NCBI GenBank assembly: GCA_020632925.1
Contig: JACKER010000027.1
Span: 27,630 to 91,629 of the forward strand
Reading direction: 5' to 3'
Origin: Alphaproteobacteria bacterium
GTDB taxonomy: Bacteria > Myxococcota_A > UBA796 > GCA-2862545
DNA length: 64,000 bases
The first letter of the stretch is position 1. Each line of letters opens with the position of its first letter. The notes beneath the pieces are model-generated. The model worked only from the letters and a program-made list of their open reading frames with translations, was not told the origin of the DNA and searched no databases. Both the position numbers and the translations under genes were made by a program. This document shows, piece after piece, positions 54,942 to 63,913 of this stretch.

Positions 54942-56338
54942 TCGCGCTACTCGCGAGCTGCCTGGTGGAGCGCGACCCCGATCCGGCGCGGATCCTCGTG
55001 GTGTGGTCGCCGGAGGCCGAGACCGCCGCCCGCCGCGCGGGGCACCTCGTGGATCTGCGCTCGCAGTACCTCGTGGACCTCGCGGACACCGTGATGGCGG
55101 ACAGCGGCGTGACGGCGTCCGTCGAGCTGGCGGGGGCGGAGGTGCTCGTCGAGCCCGAGCCCCAGCTCGTACCGCGGGAGCTGCTGGCGCTCGCCCGCCA
55201 GCGGTTGGCCGACCCGGAGAGCGAGCTCGCGACGCTGCGGGCGCGCCACCGCGCCGACGTCGTCGTGTGGATCGTGGACACCGACACCGCCCCCTCCGGG
55301 GTCGCGCAGCTGCTCGACGGCCGCTCGGCGAGCGATCCGTTCGACGCGGTGGCGGTGGTGCAGTGGGACGCGCCCGAGCTGGTGTTCCCGCACGAGCTGT
55401 TCCACGTCTACGGCGCCGACCACAGCTGGCTGCAGCAGGTGGCCGAGGACGAGCTCGTGGAGGGCTACGCGCACGGCTGGACCGCGCCGGGCGTGCTGGC
55501 GCACACCATCATGGCGGACGCCTCGGAGTGCACCTGGGCGGGTGCCCCGCTGTCGGCCTGCGACGTGGTGCCGCGGCTGTCGAACCCCGCCGTCCTCGCC
55601 TGGGGAGAGCCGCTGGGGGACGTGCGGACGGCGTACAACGCCTGCGTGGTGCAGCAGCGCGCCCGCTACGTGTCCCGCCTGTACGAGCTCGCGACCGGGG
55701 AGGACCGCTGGGACGCGTCGCTCGCGCCCTCCTGCCCGGTCGTGCTCGGGCCCGGACGCGATCTGGCGGGCACGATCTGCCTCGCCGAGCGTGCGGACTG
55801 GACCGGCTGCACCGACCTGCGCGGGACCGTCCGCGTCGAGGACCCCGAGCGGGTGCGCGGCGTGGAGCGGGTGACCGGCGACCTGCTCCTCAGCGGGCCG
55901 GGCGTGAGCTCGCTGTCGGCGCTGTCGGCGCTGCGCTCGGTGGGCGGCACGCTGACGCTCCGCGACACCGCGCTCGTGGACCTCGCGGGCCTCGAGCAGC
56001 TCGAGCGGGTCGGCGGGCTCGTGATCGAGTCCAACCCTGCGCTCGTCGGGCTGTCCGCGCTGCGCGTGGCGGAGGTCCCGGGCTCGCTGCTGCTCGTCGG
56101 CAACGCCGGACTGCGGCACCTCGACGGCCCCGTCGGCATCGAGCGCGCCGGCGTGCTGTGGGTCACCCGGCACCCCGAGCTCGAGGACCTGGCGGCGTTG
56201 CGCGGGCTGCGTGGCGTCTCCGGTGGGCTCGCGATCTGGGGCAACCCGCGGCTCGTCGACTGCGCGCTCCCCGAGCTCGACGACGAGGTCCGGCAGGCGG
56301 TGGTGCTGTTCGACAACGGCGAGGGCTGCGTCCCGTGA
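54938..56338 (+). CDS. metzincin-type zinc metalloprotease lipoprotein
   Basis: 466 residues from GTG 54938, overlapping the previous stop. The very short leader MIALLASC gives a lipidated Cys8. A metzincin signature HELFHVYGADH lies at 152-162 (HExxHxxGxxH) with Met192 (THTIMADAS) as the Met-turn. The C-terminal half (~300-450) has repeated beta/Leu-rich strands of the receptor-L or leucine-rich type (LVDLAGLEQLERVGGLVIESNP, LEDLAALRGLRGVSGGLAIWGNP). It is likely a surface-bound peptidase with a recognition module. Confidence 0.8.
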   Translation: MIALLASCLVERDPDPARILVVWSPEAETAARRAGHLVDLRSQYLVDLADTVMADSGVTASVELAGAEVLVEPEPQLVPRELLALARQRLADPESELATLRARHRADVVVWIVDTDTAPSGVAQLLDGRSASDPFDAVAVVQWDAPELVFPHELFHVYGADHSWLQQVAEDELVEGYAHGWTAPGVLAHTIMADASECTWAGAPLSACDVVPRLSNPAVLAWGEPLGDVRTAYNACVVQQRARYVSRLYELATGEDRWDASLAPSCPVVLGPGRDLAGTICLAERADWTGCTDLRGTVRVEDPERVRGVERVTGDLLLSGPGVSSLSALSALRSVGGTLTLRDTALVDLAGLEQLERVGGLVIESNPALVGLSALRVAEVPGSLLLVGNAGLRHLDGPVGIERAGVLWVTRHPELEDLAALRGLRGVSGGLAIWGNPRLVDCALPELDDEVRQAVVLFDNGEGCVP

Positions 56339-56382
56339 CGGGAGGGTGGGTGTACGCTCGGGTCCACCACCGAGAGTCGATC

Positions 56383-56856
56383 GTGATCGCGCTGCTCCTG
56401 GCCGGCTGCCACCACGACCCTACGACGTCCCCGACCGACGACGGGGAGACGTCGCCCACCGACGTGAGCAGCACCCCCGTGCACAGCGCCCCGGTCGGGC
56501 ACACGGGCGTCGCGCACTCCGCGGACCCCGCTCACCTGCGGGTCGCGGTGCTCAGCTACTACCCCTGCCAGGCGGCTCACACCGCCACGCCCATGGGGCT
56601 GACGGCCCTGCCGGACGGACGCAACATCGCCGTCACGTACGGAGGGCCCGTCCACGGGTGCGGCGGCTGCCAGTCGCTCGTGACGGGGCACATCGACGGC
56701 GACGAGATCCAGCTGTGGCTGGACGACGACGTCTGCGACGAGTGGCGGTGCTGCGAGCTCGAGGGCAGCATCCGCGACGTGCCGGCGGGGACGTGGACGG
56801 TGACGGCCTACGCGGGCTCGGGCGCCTCCGCGGTGGTCGAGCTCCCGGGCAACTGA
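56383..56856 (+). CDS. small Cys-rich lipoprotein
   Basis: 157 residues from GTG 56383 with GAGAG upstream; upstream GTGs at 56335 and 56350 are possible, but this start gives MIALLLAGCHH and repeats the GTG-ATC-GC start of the two preceding genes. After a Thr/Ser/Pro linker the mature domain has eight Cys (PCQAAH, GCGGCQS, VCDEWRCCE), probably disulfide-bonded. The stop is 9 bases from the structured repeat at 56865. Confidence 0.65.
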   Translation: MIALLLAGCHHDPTTSPTDDGETSPTDVSSTPVHSAPVGHTGVAHSADPAHLRVAVLSYYPCQAAHTATPMGLTALPDGRNIAVTYGGPVHGCGGCQSLVTGHIDGDEIQLWLDDDVCDEWRCCELEGSIRDVPAGTWTVTAYAGSGASAVVELPGN

Positions 56857-56864
56857 GGGGGATT

Positions 56865-57004
56865 CAGGTTACTCCGGCCGATTCTCGGCCTTCGCGGCCC
56901 GCATGCGCGGGCCTTGACGAAGAATCTCCTCACGGTCACCCCACGCGAGAGCGGGGCGCAAGCGCCTTTTCCGCCCTCACGTGCCGCGACCGTGAGTCGA
57001 TTCC
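56865..57004 (-). repeat. fourth copy of the structured intergenic repeat
   Basis: The reverse complement of the unit at 28851-28988. It contains the perfect palindrome CGGCCCGCATGCGCGGGCC and the long hairpin ending GAGTCGATTCC. It fills the gap between the stop at 56856 on the plus strand and the stop at 57005 on the minus strand, the same convergent setting as the array at 28743. Confidence 0.9.
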
Positions 57005-58447
57005 TCAGTGACTGAACACCAGCGGGTAGGAGACGATGACCAGGCCGCCGCCGCGGGGCTCGGGGAACTGCATGCGCTGGAAGCGTCCCTCGAGGCAGGT
57101 GGACACCGCTCCGTCGCCCACGGTGTCGACCTTCGGTGAGGTGGACGAGACCGAGCCGTCGCCGGCGATGGTGAACTTCATCACCACCTTGCCGCCGAGC
57201 TCGGGGTTGCGCTGCAGCTCGCGCTGGTAGCAGTAGCGGATCTGGCTCATGTGGCGCTTCACGACCTCGTCGATCTCCGCGGCGTTGAGCGTGCCGAGGA
57301 CGATGGGCTCGCGGGCCTCGGCGATGGGGGTCCCCTCGCGCTTGGGTCCCCAGTCGGGGCCGGCTCCGTGCACGCCGTCACCGAGACCGTCGATGGAGCC
57401 CAGGCCCTCGGCGTTCCCACCGCCGCCCAGATCGCTGCCGCGCGCGCCGAGCCCGTCGAAGCCCTGGCCGTTGGTCCCGATCAGCCCGTGCACGCCGCTG
57501 ACCAGCCCCGCCGACAGCGACGCCGAGCCGAGCACCTCGTCCAGCTCCCCGCCCATGGCCCCGAGGACACCGGCGCGCTCGGCCACCTGGCGGTCCAGCT
57601 CCCGCTTGCGCGTCGGACGGTCCGCCCGCTCCTCCTTGCGGTCCGCCTTCTTCGGCCCGCTCTTGCCCTCCTTGCCCTTGGCCTTGGGCGCGCCCTCGTC
57701 CGGCGTCACCGGCGGCGGGGGAGGCGGCACCTTCATGAGCATCACCACGTACTCCTCGTCGAGCTCCGTGACGCCGGCGGTGCGCTCGGGCGGGCCGAGG
57801 ACCGTCGTGAGGAGCGCCGCCGCCGCGGCGAGCAGCACGCCGCCCCCGAGCATGCCGAGCACGGGCAGGTCGTCGGACGCCATCCGGGGGAGGGCGACGC
57901 GGGCGGCGACGGGGGCGAGGCCGCCGACGATCACGCTCTGCCCGACGCGCACGGCGAAGCGCAGCCCCGGGTGGACGCGCACGCGCATCGCCCCGGACGA
58001 TCGGGTCGCGACGCCCGAGGCGAGGAGCTCGTCGGCGGAGGCAGTACGCCCGTCCAGGCGGAACAGCGCCTCCCACCCCTGCGGGACGACCAGGATCTGC
58101 TCGCCGTCCTCGATCTCCACCAGCCGGAAGGTGCGCTCGTCGGGCAGCAGGTCGGCGGGTACGACGAAGTCGGTGTCGAAAGTCCGCTCCATGTCGCTCC
58201 ACAGCGGCAGCGCGCGGAGGCCCAGGGCGACGGGCCGGGGCACGAAGCCCATGTCGACGCCGAGGAAGGTCCAGCGGTCGCCGCTCTCGCTGCCGAGCCG
58301 GACGCCCTCGTCGCGAGCGAAGCAGCGGCTGGCGAGCACCGCGTTGCCCCAGACGTGGCTCAGCTCGAGGGTGAGCCGGGTCCCCTCGGGGACGGGGGCG
58401 TCGAGCAACAGGCCGACGGCGTCGGCGAGATCGTGTTCTTCGTGCAC
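57005..58447 (-). CDS. AgmX/PglI C-terminal domain protein (TonB-like)
   Basis: 480 residues from GTG 58447, preceded by the strong AGGAGGTCCC. The N-terminal ~200 residues are a cytoplasmic beta domain, then a single membrane helix (~205-228, LGMLGGGVLLAAAAALLTTVLG), a Pro/Lys/Glu-rich linker, a Gly/Asp-rich spacer, and a C-terminal ~95-residue AgmX/PglI domain (EIDEVVKRHMSQIRYCYQREL, VVMKFTIAGDGSV). Such proteins occur in myxobacterial gliding machinery and adventurous-motility gene sets and resemble TonB energy transducers. No motility genes are adjacent. Confidence 0.8.
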   Translation of the reverse strand: MHEEHDLADAVGLLLDAPVPEGTRLTLELSHVWGNAVLASRCFARDEGVRLGSESGDRWTFLGVDMGFVPRPVALGLRALPLWSDMERTFDTDFVVPADLLPDERTFRLVEIEDGEQILVVPQGWEALFRLDGRTASADELLASGVATRSSGAMRVRVHPGLRFAVRVGQSVIVGGLAPVAARVALPRMASDDLPVLGMLGGGVLLAAAAALLTTVLGPPERTAGVTELDEEYVVMLMKVPPPPPPVTPDEGAPKAKGKEGKSGPKKADRKEERADRPTRKRELDRQVAERAGVLGAMGGELDEVLGSASLSAGLVSGVHGLIGTNGQGFDGLGARGSDLGGGGNAEGLGSIDGLGDGVHGAGPDWGPKREGTPIAEAREPIVLGTLNAAEIDEVVKRHMSQIRYCYQRELQRNPELGGKVVMKFTIAGDGSVSSTSPKVDTVGDGAVSTCLEGRFQRMQFPEPRGGGLVIVSYPLVFSH

Positions 58448-58590
58448 GGGACCTCCTGGTACAGCGGGCCGACCGCGCGTCGGCGGCGTCGGTTCCGCTC
58501 GGCCCGTCAAGCGTCCGCCAAGGAGGCGTGCAGGGAATGTCAACGACCGGCGGATCGCATCTTGCGTCCGTCCCGGACGAGGAGACCGCC

Positions 58591-59172
58591 ATGCACCTCG
58601 CCCTCCTGGTCGCCCTGCTGCCCAGCGCCCACGCCCTCGAGGAATCCGACGACGACGCTCCCTGCACGGTCGCGGGTGCGACCCTCACCCGGGACAAGCA
58701 GGTGTGGTCCTTCGACGAGAAGCGCTTCGACCTGTCGAATCGAGAAGAGCGCGAGGCCTTCGCACACACGATCCAGCCCTGCACGAACGTGGAGACCTGG
58801 AAGGGCTTCGTGGACTGGCGCTCGTCCCGCACGCTGACCCGGACCATCGGCTGGACGGCCGCCTCGACGGTCTGGACGCTGTACGGGCCGATGGTGCTGG
58901 GCACGATCACCGTCGTCGAGGCCGGCGCGGTGGTCCCGGAGAAGAAGCGTTGGTTCCAGCAGGCGCTACAGCGGGACCTGGAGGGAGGGGAGATCGCGGT
59001 GCCGACGCCGGAGGTCATGGTGGAGTGGGACCTGGCGTCGCTGGAGGTCCAGCGCACCCGGCACCAGTGGGAGGTGCCCGTCGCGGTCGGCGGATCGCTG
59101 CTCGCCGTGGTCGGAACCGGGGTGGTGTTGTTCTACGCGTTCCCACCGGACCTCGGAGGCCTTGGCGGGTGA
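58591..59172 (+). CDS. secreted membrane-bound hypothetical protein
   Basis: 193 residues from ATG 58591. Signal peptide MHLALLVALLPSAHALEES; two further hydrophobic segments (~105-125 and ~165-182) suggest membrane insertion. Two Cys flank a conserved-looking loop (CTVAGATLTRDKQVWSFDEKRFD, IQPCTNVETW). No family recognised. It is divergent from the AgmX/PglI gene, about 140 bases apart. Confidence 0.65.
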   Translation: MHLALLVALLPSAHALEESDDDAPCTVAGATLTRDKQVWSFDEKRFDLSNREEREAFAHTIQPCTNVETWKGFVDWRSSRTLTRTIGWTAASTVWTLYGPMVLGTITVVEAGAVVPEKKRWFQQALQRDLEGGEIAVPTPEVMVEWDLASLEVQRTRHQWEVPVAVGGSLLAVVGTGVVLFYAFPPDLGGLGG

Positions 59173-59235
59173 GGGTGCCCGCAGACGTGCGCCATTTCGC
59201 CCGGTGGAGGGCTGCGCACCAGGTATGCTGGGACC

Positions 59236-60306
59236 ATGCTCCTGATGCTCTCCGCCGCCTGGGCCGCGTCCGACGACCCCGGACCCCACGCGGTCGCCAC
59301 ACGGTCCTTCGACGTCGTCACGCCCTCTCGCGGGCGCCTGCTGGGCGTGCTCACCGCGCCCTCCTCGGGCGGTGGGTACCCGCTGGTGGCGCTGCTCCAC
59401 GGCTGGACCGGCGATCCGTCGGGCCACGAGGAGCTCGCCGAGCACATCGCGAGCTGGGGATACGCGGTGATGCTCCCGGGCACCAACACGGGGCTCCTGC
59501 CCGACGTGGACGACTACGCGGGCGACACCGCCGCGATGATGGTGGGCGTCGCCGACCTCTCCGACACGCCGGGCAGCGCGATCGAGGGGCTCGTCGACAC
59601 CGCCGCCCCGTGGTCCGCCGTCGGCCACTCGATGGGCGGCGGGACGCTCGGGCCGCTCACCGACCTCGAGCCGCGCATCCGGGTGATCGTGGGGATGGAG
59701 GCGGCAGCCAGCACGCCGCAGCACGAGGCCATGTTCCGGGCCTACGACGGCGCCAGCCTCATGATCGCCGGCAGCGACGACGTCGTCGTGCCCGCGCGGG
59801 TGGTCCACGACTGGTTCGAGATCGGCGACGCGACCCGTCGCAACCTGTACGTCGAGATCGCCGGCTCGGGGCACCTCGCGCCCAACGACCTCGACATCCC
59901 CGACCTGCCGACCCCACTGCCGCGCACCGAGCAGCTCCGGCTGCACGAGCGGCTCGTCGTGGCCTTCCTCCAGGCCGAGGTGAGGGGCGAGGAGGACCGG
60001 TACGCCGAGCTCCTCGACCCCACGGAGCCGCTGACGGTCGAAGCGGACTGCGCCGAGCCCGTGCTGGTCGGCGGTGCGGGCGTAGCCGCGGTCCTCGGTC
60101 GCGCCGGGGACACCGCTCGCGTGGGGCTCTCCGCCGCCCCTGGCGCCGTTCCCACCCCGTGGGGCGTGGTGGCGCTCGATCCCGCCGGCGCCTCCGTCAC
60201 CCCGCTCCCGCTCGGGCTGGACGGGGTGGGTGTCGGGCCCGTGGGCACGGGGTTCGCCCAGGCCCTGGTGGGCGGAACGCTCACCCGGAGCATCGAGATC
60301 CCGTGA
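59236..60306 (+). CDS. secreted alpha/beta hydrolase
   Basis: 356 residues from ATG 59236, with signal peptide MLLMLSAAWAAS. It has the alpha/beta-hydrolase core: oxyanion HGWTG, nucleophile elbow GHSMGGG (Ser ~136), acid DDVVVP, and catalytic His in GSGHLAPN. The layout (short tight core, STPQHEAMF, then an extra C-terminal beta domain of ~100 residues) resembles dienelactone- or cutinase/PET-hydrolase-like secreted esterases. Substrate unknown. GTGA overlap with the next gene. Confidence 0.78.
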   Translation: MLLMLSAAWAASDDPGPHAVATRSFDVVTPSRGRLLGVLTAPSSGGGYPLVALLHGWTGDPSGHEELAEHIASWGYAVMLPGTNTGLLPDVDDYAGDTAAMMVGVADLSDTPGSAIEGLVDTAAPWSAVGHSMGGGTLGPLTDLEPRIRVIVGMEAAASTPQHEAMFRAYDGASLMIAGSDDVVVPARVVHDWFEIGDATRRNLYVEIAGSGHLAPNDLDIPDLPTPLPRTEQLRLHERLVVAFLQAEVRGEEDRYAELLDPTEPLTVEADCAEPVLVGGAGVAAVLGRAGDTARVGLSAAPGAVPTPWGVVALDPAGASVTPLPLGLDGVGVGPVGTGFAQALVGGTLTRSIEIP

Positions 60307-60755
60307 TCCTGGTGTGGCTCGCGGCCTGCGCCCTCGATCGTCACGACGCCCGGGTCGCCGAGCTCGAGGCCGAGGTGGCGGAGCTGCGCGCGGAGGTCGA
60401 GCTCATGGTCGCGAGCTCGCCGTCGAACCGGCCGCCGCTGGTCCGGCGGGGCTGCCTCACGCACGGCGCGGTCGCCGAGGCGCACGTCTTCCAGAGCTTC
60501 GAGCCGCTCACGGGCGACGACGGCGCGCTCCTCGGACTCCAGCCGAAGCGCGTCCCCAAGAACTCCCTCTGGGAGGTCGCCGGCCTGCGCAAGGACGACC
60601 TGCTCGTCGCGATCGCGGGCCTCGAGGTGTCCGACCAGAAGGGCACCGCTGCGGCCGTCCGGGCCATCGAGGAGCTCGGCACCGACCCCGTCCGGATGGA
60701 GGTGCTCCGCGACGGCGAGCGCGTCCCGCTCGCGGTGGACCCCTGGTGTCGCTGA
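60303..60755 (+). CDS. lipoprotein with coiled coil and PDZ domain
   Basis: 150 residues from GTG 60303. The leader MILVWLAACALD has a lipobox; a short coiled coil (ARVAELEAEVAELRAEVELMV) leads to a PDZ-like domain (~60-150) with LWEVAGLRKDDLLVAIAGLEV and a Pro-Asn-Ser loop. It may bind peptides or anchor a protease-like partner. Its last 10 bases overlap the next gene. Confidence 0.75.
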   Translation: MILVWLAACALDRHDARVAELEAEVAELRAEVELMVASSPSNRPPLVRRGCLTHGAVAEAHVFQSFEPLTGDDGALLGLQPKRVPKNSLWEVAGLRKDDLLVAIAGLEVSDQKGTAAAVRAIEELGTDPVRMEVLRDGERVPLAVDPWCR

Positions 60756-61759
60756 GCGGGCTGCGACGCGATCTCGGGTTCGCGCGCACGGTCGCGACCG
60801 GCCGCCCGTTCAACGTGCTGCTTCAGGTCACGAACCGCTGCAACATGACGTGCTCGTTCTGCGACTTCTGGCCGAACGGCGCGCGCCCCGAGGACGAGCT
60901 GACGGTCGAGGACTTCGCGCGGCTGTCCGACGGGCTGGCGGAGCGCGGGCGTGTGCTGTTCAGCATCGAGGGCGGCGAGCCGACCGGGCGGCCCGATCTG
61001 CCCGACATCGTGCGCGTCCTGGCCCGCCACCACCTGACGGCGCTGTTCACGAACGGCTGGCGGATGACGCCGGAGCTCGCCCGCTCGCTGTGGGGGGCCG
61101 GGCTCACGCACGCGAGCGTGTCCATCGACTACGCGACCGCCGCGCGGCACGACGAGGCCCGCGGGGTCCAGGGGGCGAGCGAGCGCGCCTGGCGGGCGCT
61201 CGAGCTGCTGCGCGACAGCTCGCCAGCGGGCGACCGGCGGGTGCACGTCATGACCGTGGTGATGCACGACAACGTCGAGGGGCTGCCCGCGCTGCTCGAG
61301 CGGACGGCGGCGCTCGGCGTGGGCCACCAGCTCACGCTGCTGTCGGTGGACGGGGACCGCCGCGGAGGGGAGGGGACCAAGCGGCCGCCACCCGAGGGCA
61401 CCGGCGCGCTGCTCCTCGACCTGTGGCGCCGTCACGGCCACCTGCGCTTCCTGCGCGAGTACTTCGAGCGGATGGACGACTTCCTCGGCGGACGGGCGAT
61501 GCCGAGGTGCAACGCCGGGAGCGCCGGGTTCAACGTGGACCACCTGGGCGAGCTCTCGCCCTGCATCGAGCGCATCGGCGAGCCGGTGGGCAACCTGCGC
61601 CGCGACCCGCTCCCCGTGCTCCTCGAGCGCCTCGCCGCGCGTCGGGACGAGCTCGCCTCCTGCCAGCGCTGCTGGACGGCCTGCCGCGGCTTCCAGCAGG
61701 CGCTGTCCTCGCCGACGCTGCGCACCTGGCAGGACCTCGCGCTCAGGACGCGAGCGTGA
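60746..61759 (+). CDS. radical SAM protein with SPASM-like C-terminus
   Basis: 337 residues from GTG 60746, overlapping the previous gene by 10 bases. CNMTCSFC forms the radical SAM cluster site; SIEGGEPTGRP binds SAM. The C-terminal part has MPRCNAGSAGFNVDHLGELSPCIER and ASCQRCWTACRGF, a set of Cys typical of SPASM or twitch auxiliary clusters, which usually modify peptides or assist chain reactions. No peptide substrate gene is seen. It differs clearly from the two tandem radical SAM proteins at 43540 and 44994. Confidence 0.82.
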   Translation: MSLSGLRRDLGFARTVATGRPFNVLLQVTNRCNMTCSFCDFWPNGARPEDELTVEDFARLSDGLAERGRVLFSIEGGEPTGRPDLPDIVRVLARHHLTALFTNGWRMTPELARSLWGAGLTHASVSIDYATAARHDEARGVQGASERAWRALELLRDSSPAGDRRVHVMTVVMHDNVEGLPALLERTAALGVGHQLTLLSVDGDRRGGEGTKRPPPEGTGALLLDLWRRHGHLRFLREYFERMDDFLGGRAMPRCNAGSAGFNVDHLGELSPCIERIGEPVGNLRRDPLPVLLERLAARRDELASCQRCWTACRGFQQALSSPTLRTWQDLALRTRA

Positions 61760-61771
61760 GAGAGTGCGGCG

Positions 61772-62245
61772 GTGCGCTGGGTTCCGCTCGATCGGGTGAC
61801 GGAGCTGGTGCCGGGCGTCTCGGCGCGCGGCGTCAAGGCGGTCACGCTGTCCGACGGCGTGCTGCTGGACCACTTCCCGGCGCTGCCGCTGCTCCCGGGC
61901 GCGCTGGTGCTCGAGGCGGCGGCGCAGCTCGCGGGCCTGCTGATCGAGGTCACCCGCCACGTCCCTGGCGAGCAGCCCCGGCGCGCGCTGCTCGTCGGCG
62001 CCGATCGCGTCCGCTTCCGCAAGGCCGCCGAGCCCGGTGACGTCGTCGCGCTGCACGCGGTCCCCGACCGGGACGCGGACGGTGCCGTGCGGGCGCGGGT
62101 CGAGGCCACGATCGGCGAGGCGCGCGCGTTCGAGGCGACGCTGACCTTCCTGCTGCGCACCGTCGACGAGCCGGAGCTCCACGAGCGCCGCCGCGCGCTC
62201 TACCGCACCTGGACCCGCGGGCTGTCGGGCTTCACCCTCCCCTGA
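61772..62245 (+). CDS. FabZ-like hotdog dehydratase
   Basis: 157 residues from GTG 61772. HFPALPLLPGALVLEAAAQ carries His34 and Glu48, the same 14-residue spacing as in FabZ/FabA catalysis, followed by a central helix typical of a hotdog fold. A 3-hydroxyacyl-ACP dehydratase activity is the best guess. The next-door radical SAM gene ends 12 bases upstream, so both may be expressed together. Confidence 0.75.
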   Translation: MRWVPLDRVTELVPGVSARGVKAVTLSDGVLLDHFPALPLLPGALVLEAAAQLAGLLIEVTRHVPGEQPRRALLVGADRVRFRKAAEPGDVVALHAVPDRDADGAVRARVEATIGEARAFEATLTFLLRTVDEPELHERRRALYRTWTRGLSGFTLP

Positions 62246-63021
<776 letters not shown>

Positions 63022-63531
63022 TTAGACCGGGATGGTCTGAGCTCCCGAGAGTCCGTCCTCTCGCATTGCAGTCGCTGCCGCCTCATTCACGAACAGATTG
63101 CCGCGAGCCTCCGGAATCGTAAACGCAAACGGAGCGCTGGGAATCAGCGCCATGTTGAAGGCGAAGGTGCGAACGAGCTTGATCCGTTCAGGGTTCGACC
63201 GAAACACTTCGAACTTCGAGCGAGTCCGGTCAAGGGCATCAAGAGGCGTGTCCGAGAGCAGAACGCAACACGCCCTGCCGTCCACGCTCGCGGGATGCGC
63301 CCGAAGGTGCCGGTTGCCCCACCGTAACAGATGCGCGGCCATGCGCTCGGACGCCACACCCAGAGTACCAGCGAGGGGATAGAAATCCAGCGGCTGGTGC
63401 GGTGCGGTCGAGGACAGGGCCACCGATGGCGCACCATTTCCGAGGTCGGTTTCCCAATCGCCGTGATAGCGCCCCAGGTCGAGCAGCGGTCGATCCTTAT
63501 CGTAGGTAGGGCGAACGTCGTAGATCGTCAT
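63022..63531 (-). CDS. Imm11-like immunity protein candidate
   Basis: 169 residues from ATG 63531. Segments GRACCVLLSDTPLDALDRT, RSKFEVFRSNPERIKLVRTF and GNLFVNEAAATAMREDGLSG resemble the Imm11 (DUF1629) pattern, in which a C-terminal (L/I)F.x.(N/S)E..xxA.....L.G element is typical. Such proteins neutralise polymorphic toxins. The codon composition is much less GC-rich than the core genome. The gene just upstream on the same strand (ending at 63551) is truncated, as expected if only the tail of the toxin remains. Confidence 0.5.
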   Translation of the reverse strand: MTIYDVRPTYDKDRPLLDLGRYHGDWETDLGNGAPSVALSSTAPHQPLDFYPLAGTLGVASERMAAHLLRWGNRHLRAHPASVDGRACCVLLSDTPLDALDRTRSKFEVFRSNPERIKLVRTFAFNMALIPSAPFAFTIPEARGNLFVNEAAATAMREDGLSGAQTIPV

Positions 63532-63550
63532 GACCGTCCCCTACTGCGCA

Positions 63551-63690
63551 TTAGTTGATCTTGAGGGTTCCGTCCAACAGCTCCTGCTTCAGATCGGACA
63601 GAATTTTCATAGCTTCATCCTTACTAGTAGCCTGATCGAGATGCTGGTGGGCCGCCGAGGCTGATGGAGCTCGTGCCCCGGCGGGTCGAG
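63551..63690 (-). pseudogene. 3' remnant of a gene upstream of the Imm11-like gene (toxin candidate)
   Basis: Minus-strand reading ending at TAA 63551-63553: ...HQHLDQATSKDEAMKILSDL followed by KQELLDGTLKIN. This is a coherent helical tail with no start or recognisable domain upstream. The stop is 19 bases before the Imm11-like ATG, the usual toxin-immunity arrangement. The body is replaced by an IS66 scar reading the other way. Its boundary near 63690 is approximate. Confidence 0.4.
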
Positions 63691-63855
63691 GTGCCGCGAT
63701 CGGTGCTCGTCATTCGGTGCGGTCCGTTCGCGGTGGACGTGCCGAACGATGTTGACGAGTCGGTGCTGACGAAGGTGCTGGCGGTGCTGTCCGCGTGCTG
63801 ACGCTACCTGCCACGGTCGTCGATGCGTACATGGGTTCGACCGAGCGTTTTGCCA
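63664..63855 (+). mobile_element. IS66-family scar: tnpA 3' end and tnpB 5' start
   Basis: ATG 63664 to TGA 63801 reads MELVPRRVEVPRS and VLVIRCGPFAVDVPNDVDES with VLTKVLAVLSAC, like the C-terminus of the IS66 accessory protein TnpA. GTG 63795 overlaps that stop and begins MLTLPATVV.AYMGSTE, like the start of TnpB (MLTLPATVRVYVGSTP). Overlapping tnpA-tnpB is diagnostic for IS66. The tnpB reading is lost after about 20 codons at the hexamer repeat. No transposase (tnpC) is in view. Confidence 0.55.
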
Positions 63856-63872
63856 GGTGCAAGCGCTGCTAT

Positions 63873-63913
63873 CGGGCACGGGCACGGGCACGGGCACGGG
63901 CACGGGCACGGGC
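63873..63913 (+). repeat. hexamer microsatellite (GGGCAC)n
   Basis: Six GGGCAC units in tandem. The complementary hexamer is used at 18140-18160. It ends exactly at the stop codon of the minus-strand gene at the window edge. Confidence 0.9.

Noticed and set aside
50189..62245. fatty-acid or polyketide gene cluster (reductase, SDR, aminotransferase, FabZ-like protein)
   Set aside because: The genes are in separate transcription units over 12 kb, with no ketosynthase, acyl carrier protein or acyltransferase.
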